7,492 bases of DNA, from NCBI GenBank assembly GCA_009786045.1, contig WQTY01000099.1, positions 1 through 7,492 of the forward strand, read 5' to 3'. The notes below the pieces were generated by a model that was not told the DNA's origin, did not search any database, and worked only from the letters and a program-made list of their open reading frames with translations. Below are positions 1 through 4,258 of the stretch, piece by piece. The translations under genes were made by a program, and so were the position numbers. This DNA is from Pseudomonadota bacterium. GTDB lineage: Bacteria; Myxococcota_A; Bradymonadia; UBA4248. Position 1 is the stretch's first letter; each line of letters starts with the position of its first letter.

Positions 1-82
1 CCATCCCGAACTCGGAAGTTAAGCTCTCTAGCGCCGATGGTACTGCGTGGGTGACTGCGTGGGAGAGTAGGTCGTCGCCGGC
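1..82 (+). rRNA. rrf: 5S ribosomal RNA, 3' part (5' end outside window)
   Basis: The sequence from CCATCCCGAACTCGGAAG through AGCGCCGATGGTACTG to GGGAGAGTAGG is the conserved loop B/C, helix III and loop D/E region of bacterial 5S rRNA. About 35 nucleotides of the 5' side are missing. The 3' end is set near the GCCGGC at 77-82, which would pair with the absent 5' strand of helix I; the exact end may be off by one or two bases. It marks the end of an rRNA operon running rightward into the window. The large and small subunit genes would lie upstream and cannot be seen. Confidence 0.95.
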
Positions 83-89
83 TTTTTTT
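77..89 (+). terminator. Probable rRNA operon terminator (5S terminal helix plus U-run)
   Basis: A run of seven T (83-89) follows directly on the last GC-rich strand of 5S helix I. The helix partner lies outside the window, so the hairpin cannot be checked here. An intrinsic terminator using the 5S terminal stem is the simplest reading. Confidence 0.4.
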
Positions 90-92
90 GTT

Positions 93-119
93 CAATGTAC
101 AGATGACAATGTACAAATG
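93..119 (+). repeat. Two tandem 13-bp copies containing TGTACA palindromes
   Basis: CAATGTACAGATG (93-105) and CAATGTACAAATG (107-119) differ at one base and repeat with a 14-bp period. Each contains the palindrome TGTACA. They lie in the otherwise gene-free stretch 90-235 between the 5S gene and the lipoprotein gene at 236. They could be an operator for that gene, but no convincing -35/-10 pair is visible. Apart from these repeats and the RBS just before 236, nothing else was recognised in 90-235. Confidence 0.35.
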
Positions 120-235
120 GGTGGTTGGCAAAACGGCGTTTTTTGCTTTTGTTGGAGCGAGTTGTGCATGTCTGTGGTCTCTTCAGGTGCGGTCGAGCCG
201 TCGGCTGTTAGAACAAACACCTTAGGGAGGGAACC

Positions 236-613
236 ATGAAAACGCTGAACAATGTACGCCCCATAATCCTGTTTCTCATAACTGTGTTAAGCACATCGTG
301 TTATAGTTATGCGGTGGTGCCAAGAGGAGCTCAGGCAAGTGAAGCTCGGACGGGGGGGACTGAACAGGAAAGGCTTTTAAAGGCTGCCGAGAGCAGTGTA
401 CGTAATAGGGCTGTTTTCGATTTGGGCTGTAATAATCCTAAGCTGGTGCACTTGAGCCAACTTGAGTGGTTTGGACGCACTGAAGATGGTAGTTCTGTAT
501 ACAAGGGCGTTATAGGCGCAATTTGCGATGATTCTCGTGCATCTTATGTCGCTAATTGCATCATGAGCATAGAATTGTTCAGGGGGAGGACATTTATATG
601 TGTCGCCGAGTAG
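236..613 (+). CDS. Small hypothetical lipoprotein with a Cys-containing domain
   Basis: This 125-aa protein starts with a signal peptide: Lys/Arg in the first eight residues, a hydrophobic stretch at about 9-18, and a lipobox-like LSTSC with Cys22 as the lipidation candidate. The lipobox is imperfect, because Leu sits one position further out than usual. After a linker, residues 59-125 form a compact domain with Cys65, Cys97, Cys108 and Cys122 (AVFDLGC, GVIGAIC, YVANC, FICV). The spacing recalls small Cys-patterned repeat domains common in myxobacterial hypothetical proteins, but I cannot name a family. The start is supported by AGGGAGGG at 224-231. Its 3' end overlaps a short ORF starting at 598. 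It has its own leader type, unlike the four lipoproteins downstream, so it need not belong to the rSAM locus. Confidence 0.7.
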   Translation: MKTLNNVRPIILFLITVLSTSCYSYAVVPRGAQASEARTGGTEQERLLKAAESSVRNRAVFDLGCNNPKLVHLSQLEWFGRTEDGSSVYKGVIGAICDDSRASYVANCIMSIELFRGRTFICVAE

Positions 614-672
614 GTGTGTTGTCGTTGGGGGGGCACAGAATCGCTTATGGTCACACGCGTCGATGTATTTGA
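598..672 (+). pseudogene. Short ORF ending in a remnant of the radical SAM C-terminus
   Basis: This 24-codon ORF starts with ATG at 598, seven bases after a strong purine-rich SD (AGGGGGAGGA, 581-590), and overlaps the end of the preceding lipoprotein gene. Its last 12 residues, RIAYGHTRRCI and the stop (637-672), match the final residues RIYGHTRRCI of the radical SAM gene at 3830-3862. The three base differences in shared codons (CGA/AGA, CGC/CGT, CGT/CGA) are all synonymous Arg changes, and the only other change is one inserted codon (GCT). The simplest reading is the tail of a second, diverged radical SAM gene whose body was deleted. A translated micropeptide is possible given the SD, but I consider it less likely. 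Confidence 0.6.
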
Positions 673-679
673 ATGGGGA

Positions 680-795
680 GCGAGTGCGTGTCCGCAGCCA
701 GAATGGCAAGGATAGCGTGAGCCGCGCGGGTATTTGGTCAGGGCCAAACAGCGCGAGATCGGCAGGCTGTGTTGGCGGGCAGGGCGCCGCCAACA
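680..795 (+). repeat. Hairpin-rich intergenic repeat, copy A
   Basis: Bases 680-766 align with 4109-4197 (copy B), sharing GCGAG, GTATCC/GTGTCC, GAATGGC, GGATAGCG, CCGCGCG, TATTTGG, GGGCCAAA and GGCAGG in order. Hairpin 1 (about 723-755) keeps TTTGG/CCAAA arms and an outer CGCGC/GCGCG stem. Hairpin 2 has nine-base perfect arms TGTTGGCGG (770-778) and CCGCCAACA (787-795) with an 8-nt loop. Copy B has a hairpin in the same place but with a different sequence. Both copies lie shortly downstream of a radical SAM 3' end, so a terminator or RNA-stabilising role for that transcript is plausible. The rest of 796-927 shows no gene; only the ribosome-binding site of the next gene is clear. Confidence 0.65.
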
Positions 796-913
796 GGCGG
801 CGATACAGCAAAGCTCCGAAGAAATTTTGTATTGAAATCCCATACCTTTTAGGTACAGTTCACTGAGGCACAGATATTTGTTTGTGTTCAAAAAAGAGGG
901 CCGTGTTGCCTTT

Positions 914-930
914 GGCAGGAGCTGTGCATG
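914..930 (+). promoter_or_regulatory. Repeated translation-start cassette (GGCAGGAGCTGT..ATGAA)
   Basis: The block GGCAGGAGCTGTGCATGAA (914-932) holds AGGAG six bases before the ATG. Nearly the same block precedes the two small lipoprotein genes (AGGAG at 1573-1577 and 2476-2480, also six bases from ATG). A decayed version (CAGAGCTGTGTGTGAATGAC) precedes the radical SAM gene at 2729-2748. The third lipoprotein gene (1831) lacks it. The blocks fix the starts of three genes and show that the coding units were copied together with their ribosome-binding sites. Confidence 0.75.
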
Positions 931-1551
931 AATGACACACATAAGAAACTGGGCCTCATTGGAATGGGCGTTGCTACTGTGTTCACACTTACAGCGTGCA
1001 TAGTGGAGTATGGCACCCCATACGCTGAATTTTCCTTAAAGGGAAAAGTGACGGATTCCGATGGCAAACCGATTCCAGATATCTCAGTAGCGGTAGTTGA
1101 CCCACGTGAAAAATGGTGGTCACCCAAGGCTAGTTGTGCAAGTGACGACCAAGAGTTCGATACCTACGCTCGTTGCGAGAATTCCACCCCAATATGTGAT
1201 GATCCATCCGTGCAGCCCCAATGTGAGGACGCGTTTGGGGGGCCATATTGTGCAGATGGATCCGATATACCCTATTGTGCAGAGGTGTGGAAAAGTACCA
1301 CCAATGCTAAAGGCGAATACACGTTGCGTTGGAATGAACATGGTGCATGGGAAAGTGACGTTGAAAGCAAAATCTTAGTTATTAAAAACCAGGATGGCAG
1401 TGCAAATGGGCTGTTTAAAGACCAATCTGTTTCGATGAATTACTCTGAGTTCATAAGAGGAAGTTGCAAGGCAAGTGGGTGTGGCGCAGGCTTCACTCTG
1501 TCGAAGGACTTTGTCCTTGAGCGACATATTGAACAACCAGCGGACGAGTGA
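928..1551 (+). CDS. Radical SAM-associated large lipoprotein, copy 1
   Basis: This 207-aa lipoprotein matches what I know of the lipoprotein partner in the rSAM/lipoprotein system (TIGR04134-like). A signal peptide ends in a canonical LTAC lipobox with Cys24. It is followed by EYGTPYAEF (27-35) and the beta-sandwich hallmark KGKVTDSDGKPIPDISV (38-54) of carboxypeptidase-regulatory-like domains, resuming with NAKGEYTL (126-133) and DGSANGLF (156-163), a possible Ca-binding turn. Between the strands lies a Cys-rich insertion (70-117) with a 9-residue repeat placing Cys at 90, 99, 108 and 117. Two further Cys are at 180 and 185. The tail LSKDFVLERH..QPADE is shared with copy 2. AGGAG at 917-921 supports the start. 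It is the first gene of the cluster that ends in the radical SAM gene at 2765. Its molecular role is unknown. Ile at +2 does not predict inner-membrane retention by the Asp rule. Confidence 0.88.
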   Translation: MNDTHKKLGLIGMGVATVFTLTACIVEYGTPYAEFSLKGKVTDSDGKPIPDISVAVVDPREKWWSPKASCASDDQEFDTYARCENSTPICDDPSVQPQCEDAFGGPYCADGSDIPYCAEVWKSTTNAKGEYTLRWNEHGAWESDVESKILVIKNQDGSANGLFKDQSVSMNYSEFIRGSCKASGCGAGFTLSKDFVLERHIEQPADE

Positions 1552-1583
1552 GAGACTCTCCGCGTTTTGGGCAGGAGCTGTTG

Positions 1584-1811
1584 ATGAATAACACACATAA
1601 GAAATTGGGACTCATCGGAATGGGCGTTGCCGCTGCCTTCACGCTCACAGCGTGCTATGGTATGCCATACGATGAATTCAGCCCCAAGCGTTGCGTGGAT
1701 TATCCTGAAACATGCGATTGTCATGAGCTTTGCTACGTAAAATGCATGGGTTCTGATAATGGCAATTGTATTCCGGCATGCTTTGATGCGTGTGAAACCA
1801 ACGAGGAGTAA
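1584..1811 (+). CDS. Small eight-Cys lipoprotein, copy 1 (candidate rSAM substrate)
   Basis: This 75-aa protein has nearly the same leader as the large lipoproteins (MNNTHKKLGLIG..., lipobox LTAC, Cys24), then YGMPYDEF (25-32). After that there is no beta domain, only a 43-residue Cys-rich tail with Cys at 37, 44, 46, 50, 54, 62, 66 and 70 (C-x6-C-x-C-x3-C-x3-C-x7-C-x3-C-x3-C). AGGAG at 1573-1577, six bases upstream, sets the start, although the frame is open upstream from 1548. It lies 32 bases after copy 1 of the large lipoprotein. I do not recognise the family. The shared leader and the adjacent SPASM-type radical SAM gene make a thioether-modified, RiPP-like lipopeptide a reasonable hypothesis. 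A disulfide- or metal-binding lipoprotein is the main alternative. Confidence 0.82.
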   Translation: MNNTHKKLGLIGMGVAAAFTLTACYGMPYDEFSPKRCVDYPETCDCHELCYVKCMGSDNGNCIPACFDACETNEE

Positions 1812-1830
1812 CCTCACAACGGATCAGCAG

Positions 1831-2454
1831 ATGAATAACACACATAAGAAATTGGGTCTCATCGGAACGGGCGTTGCCGCAGTGTTGACGCTTACTGCGT
1901 GCTTTGGATTTGAAGAGGCATATGGCACGCCGTATACTGAATTTTCCTTAAAGGGAAAAGTCATGGATTCCGATGACAATCCGATTCCAAATGTTTTGGT
2001 CGCGGTAGCTGACCCGTATGTGGGGTGGGGGGCGTCCAAAGCTAGTTGTGCGCATGGTGACCATGCATTCGGCACTTATGCTCGTTGCGAGAATTCTACC
2101 CCAATTTGCGATGATCCATCCGTGCAACCCCGATGTGAGGATGCGTCTGAGAAGCCATATTGTGCCGATGAATCCAATGAACCCTATTGTGTGCGTTTGC
2201 AAGCAAACACTACCACCGATGCTAAAGGCGAATACACATTGAATTGGCAAGGGGGAAAACACAGTGAAAGCATAAGCCTCGTTCTTGAAGACCAAGACGG
2301 CGATGCAAATGGACGATTTGACGGCCAGTCTGTGTCAATACATATCTCCGATTTCAAAAAAGGGAGTTGCAAACCAACTTGGTGTAGCGCACGCTTCAGC
2401 CTGTCGAAGGACTTCGTCCTTGAACGACATACTGAACGACCAGCAGATGAGTGA
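1831..2454 (+). CDS. Radical SAM-associated large lipoprotein, copy 2
   Basis: This 207-aa paralogue of the gene at 928 lies exactly 903 bp further on. It has the same leader with LTAC and Cys24, a slightly longer link (FGFEEA), YGTPYTEF (31-38), KGKV..S..NPIPNVLV (41-57), DAKGEYTL (130-137), DGDANGRF (156-163) and the same tail. All nine Cys are kept (24, 73, 86, 93, 102, 111, 120, 180, 185). The 9-residue Cys repeat spans 93-120, and substitutions concentrate between the Cys. The frame is open from 1759, but MNNTHKK at 1831 is the start that restores the leader. Its ribosome-binding site is poor: the AGGAGCTGT block of its sisters is missing, and GAGGAG at 1803-1808 is too far away. It may therefore rely on coupling to the small gene ending 19 bases upstream. 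Confidence 0.87.
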   Translation: MNNTHKKLGLIGTGVAAVLTLTACFGFEEAYGTPYTEFSLKGKVMDSDDNPIPNVLVAVADPYVGWGASKASCAHGDHAFGTYARCENSTPICDDPSVQPRCEDASEKPYCADESNEPYCVRLQANTTTDAKGEYTLNWQGGKHSESISLVLEDQDGDANGRFDGQSVSIHISDFKKGSCKPTWCSARFSLSKDFVLERHTERPADE

Positions 2455-2486
2455 GAGATTCTCCGCGTTTTGGGCAGGAGCTATTG

Positions 2487-2720
2487 ATGAATAACACACA
2501 TAAGAAATTGGGTCTCATCGGCATGGGTGTTGCGGCAGCATTCACGCTTACAGCGTGCTATGGTATGCCATACGGTGAATTCAGGCCTAAAAGTTGTGTA
2601 GATTTGGACAATACCCCTCAGGCCTGCGATTGTGATGTGCTTTGCTATGAAAAATGCACGGGTTATGATAGCGGTTGTGTTCTTGCCTGCTTTGATGAGT
2701 GTGATGCCAGCGAGAAGTGA
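2487..2720 (+). CDS. Small eight-Cys lipoprotein, copy 2 (candidate rSAM substrate)
   Basis: This 77-aa paralogue of the gene at 1584 lies 903 bp further on. The first 29 residues are identical (leader, LTAC, Cys24, YGMPY), and the Cys-rich tail keeps all eight Cys at 37, 47, 49, 53, 57, 64, 68 and 72. The first gap is longer (x9) and the sixth shorter (x6). Inter-Cys residues vary, while CDC, LCY.KC, G.C..ACFD.C are kept. AGGAG at 2476-2480 sets the start. The radical SAM gene begins 44 bases after its stop. The same reasoning as for copy 1 applies: a substrate-like design with constant leader and variable Cys-rich core, with function unproven. Confidence 0.82.
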   Translation: MNNTHKKLGLIGMGVAAAFTLTACYGMPYGEFRPKSCVDLDNTPQACDCDVLCYEKCTGYDSGCVLACFDECDASEK

Positions 2721-2730
2721 CCTTGCAACA

Positions 2731-2764
2731 GAGCTGTGTGTGAATGACATTTAAGAGAGGATGC
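2731..2764 (+). promoter_or_regulatory. Decayed lipoprotein start plus RBS of the radical SAM gene
   Basis: GAGCTGTGTGTGAATGACAT (2731-2750) copies the start region of the first lipoprotein gene (GAGCTGTGCATGAATGACAC). Read in the lipoprotein frame it gives GTG AAT GAC ATT TAA, a four-codon ORF (2740-2754). Directly after it, AGAGAGG (2754-2760) lies four bases before ATG 2765, the better-supported radical SAM start. An ATG at 2744 is in frame but has no SD and would use the decayed lipoprotein start. Confidence 0.55.
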
Positions 2765-3862
2765 ATGGCTGACATACCTGAATTGACGGCGGAAAAGCGA
2801 GAAGTGCTGGATTATTGTCGCGATTTGCACGACGAATGGGTCGGGAAGCATCCGTTGATGTCGCTGTTTTGGGAGTGCACGTTACGATGTAACTTGAATT
2901 GTCGGCATTGCGGCAGTGACTGCAGATCCAGTTCGTGTGTGCCAGACATGCCTGCTGATGATTTTATGCGTGTCATTGATTCCATTAAGCCGCATATCGA
3001 CTCGCGCAAATGCATGATCATTATGACTGGCGGTGAGCCGCTGTTGCGCGATGATATCGAAAAGGTTGGCCTTGCCCTCTACCGTCGCGAGTTTCCCTGG
3101 GGGTTGGTAACGAATGGCATGGCACTTGATGAGAAGCGCATGGAGTCGTTGTTGCGAGCGGGTTTGCACTCGATAACGCTGAGTCTTGATGGGTTCGAAG
3201 CGGATCACAACTATATTCGGCGAAATGAAGACAGCTTCAGGCGCGCAGTGCGTGCCCTGGATCTCATGATTCAGGCGCCAGAGATTGTCTATGACGTTGT
3301 GACGTGTGTAAACCAGAATAATATTAAGCAGTTGCATGCATTCAAGGAATTTCTCATTGAGCGAGGACTCAAAGCGTGGCGATTGTTTACGGTTTTTCCG
3401 GTGGGGAGAGGCGCACAGGGCGATTTTATGCAATTGCCCGATGATCAGTTTAGAGAACTCATGGATTTCATCAAGACAACCCGGGAGGAAGGACGCATTG
3501 CGTGTAGTTATGGTTGCGAGGGTTTCCTGGGAGGCTATGAGATGGAGGTGCGCGACAGACCCTTCCATTGTAATGCGGGTGTCTTTATAGCAGGCATTCG
3601 AATAGACGGCAGTATTTCAGGTTGCACCAGTATTCGTGCCAATTTTGATCAGGGAAACATTTATAAAGATGACTTCATGGATGTTTGGGACAATCGTTTT
3701 CAAAAATTCAGAAATCGGGATTGGGCCAAAAAGGGCAAATGCGAAAATTGTGAGATGTTCAGGTATTGCGAAGGTAATGGCATGCATCTTTATAACGATA
3801 GTGAGGAACTTATGCTTTGCCATTACGAACGAATCTATGGTCACACGCGCCGTTGTATTTGA
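2765..3862 (+). CDS. Radical SAM/SPASM-like enzyme of the rSAM/lipoprotein system
   Basis: This 365-aa cytoplasmic enzyme (372 aa if ATG 2744 is used) carries the radical SAM cluster motif C42-x3-C46-x2-C49 within FWECTLRCNLNCRHCGSDC, the SAM-binding GGEP (89-92), VTNG and SLDG (140-143). The phrases FPWG, VTCVN, WRLF, CEGFLGGYE and QGNIY are what I expect for the TIGR04133-type partner of the EYGTP lipoproteins. The C-terminal auxiliary-cluster region has Cys at 247, 251, 269, 287, 326, 329, 335 and 352: C-x17-C, then C-x2-C-x5-C-EGNG in place of the usual SPASM C-x3-C. Auxiliary Fe-S ligation may therefore be non-standard. Such enzymes cleave SAM to a 5'-deoxyadenosyl radical; the product here is unknown. 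The gene follows the four lipoprotein genes on the same strand. Its last 11 codons recur at 637-672. Confidence 0.93.
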   Translation: MADIPELTAEKREVLDYCRDLHDEWVGKHPLMSLFWECTLRCNLNCRHCGSDCRSSSCVPDMPADDFMRVIDSIKPHIDSRKCMIIMTGGEPLLRDDIEKVGLALYRREFPWGLVTNGMALDEKRMESLLRAGLHSITLSLDGFEADHNYIRRNEDSFRRAVRALDLMIQAPEIVYDVVTCVNQNNIKQLHAFKEFLIERGLKAWRLFTVFPVGRGAQGDFMQLPDDQFRELMDFIKTTREEGRIACSYGCEGFLGGYEMEVRDRPFHCNAGVFIAGIRIDGSISGCTSIRANFDQGNIYKDDFMDVWDNRFQKFRNRDWAKKGKCENCEMFRYCEGNGMHLYNDSEELMLCHYERIYGHTRRCI

Positions 3863-3894
3863 TGTGTGTGATCAGGGAGCATGGGGTAAGTCCT

Positions 3895-3921
3895 GTGAAC
3901 GACATTGAGAGCAGATGCTGA
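3895..3921 (+). other. Start-like remnant downstream of the radical SAM gene
   Basis: GTGAACGACATT followed by GAGAG and AGATGC resembles the segment just before the radical SAM start (GTGAATGACATT, GAGAG, GATGC at 2740-2764) and more distantly the lipoprotein starts. In frame it reads M-N-D-I-E-S-R-C-stop. I read it as a decayed copy of the lipoprotein/rSAM start cassette, hinting that another unit once followed. It is short enough that chance cannot be excluded. Confidence 0.35.
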
Positions 3922-3966
3922 ACAGGATATTCCTGCCCCCTGAAATGGTTCTTGGGCGCCACGAAA

Positions 3967-4110
3967 TCAATCCGAACAGGTGATGGTCAGGCCATTCACG
4001 GTGCATACGCCATCGGGAGTCTGGGCACATTTAACATTGAGTCCGGCTGTCTTACAATTTTTGATGGTTTTGTCGCGTCTGACGTGTCCTGTTCTACAAG
4101 TAAAATTTGC
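3967..4110 (-). pseudogene. Possible remnant of a Cys-rich hypothetical protein gene
   Basis: On the minus strand the last 35 or so codons before the TGA at 3967 read like real coding sequence: DKTIKNCKTAGLNVKC, AQTPDGVC, TVNGLTITCSD. Cys is spaced regularly, codon choice is sensible, and low-complexity is absent. Upstream of about 4110 the frame runs into repeat copy B and then out of frame through the VOC gene, with no convincing start or SD. It looks like the 3' end of a secreted Cys-rich protein gene truncated by the repeat. The family was not recognised. Apart from this, the start-like remnant at 3895 and repeat B, the stretch 3863-4258 holds no gene I can support. Confidence 0.35.
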
Positions 4111-4231
4111 GAGCGCGTATCCGTGGCCGGAATGGCCAGGGATAGCGCTTCGCCGCGCGCGTATTTGGCCCATGGGCCAAATAGCGTGCGGGCAGGCCCG
4201 TATTTGTGGGGCTTTGCACCACAAATAGGGC
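4109..4231 (+). repeat. Hairpin-rich intergenic repeat, copy B, with a perfect 22-bp palindrome
   Basis: This copy aligns with copy A (680-795). Hairpin 1 is the perfect palindrome 4162-4183 (arms TATTTGGCCCA and its complement). The stem extends outward through CGCGCGC (4154-4160) pairing with GCGTGCG (4184-4190), with one bulged G and one G-U wobble. Hairpin 2 pairs GCCCGTATTTGTGG (4196-4209) with CCACAAATAGGGC (4219-4231), again with one bulged G. It sits between the convergent radical SAM and VOC genes, where a bidirectional terminator would be expected, though no clear T-run follows. A REP/BIME-like dispersed element is the alternative. Confidence 0.65.
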
Positions 4232-4258
4232 GCGCCAATATCTGACAGATTCAAAAGT

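Larger units (their letters stand above)
928..2739 (+). repeat. Tandem duplication of a two-gene lipoprotein unit (903-bp offset)
   Basis: Unit 1 (928-1830) and unit 2 (1831 to about 2739) each contain one large and one small lipoprotein gene. The large-gene starts, large-gene stops and small-gene starts are all offset by exactly 903 bp. Only the small gene's end shifts, by 6 bp (two codons). The spacers between large and small gene (1552-1583 and 2455-2486) differ at very few bases (for example GAGACTCTCCGCG versus GAGATTCTCCGCG). The leader coding segment is also shared between large and small genes, so an older duplication of the leader probably preceded the unit duplication. Confidence 0.88.

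Noticed and set aside
830..870. A sigma-70 promoter before the first lipoprotein gene
   Set aside because: TTGTAT or TTGAAA can be paired with candidate -10 boxes only with poor matches, and no choice stands out.
544..942. Minus-strand open frames of 130-144 codons across 377-942
   Set aside because: They run antisense to the lipoprotein at 236 and through repeat A, have no SD and show no recognisable domain or sensible composition.
1195..1278. CRISPR or DNA-level minisatellite reading of the 27-bp Cys repeat
   Set aside because: The repeats are conserved as protein (Cys, acidic, Pro positions), not as DNA, and there are no spacers.
2882..3568. 228-codon minus-strand frame inside the radical SAM gene
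   Set aside because: It is a shadow of a strongly conserved gene on the plus strand. The product has no family features.
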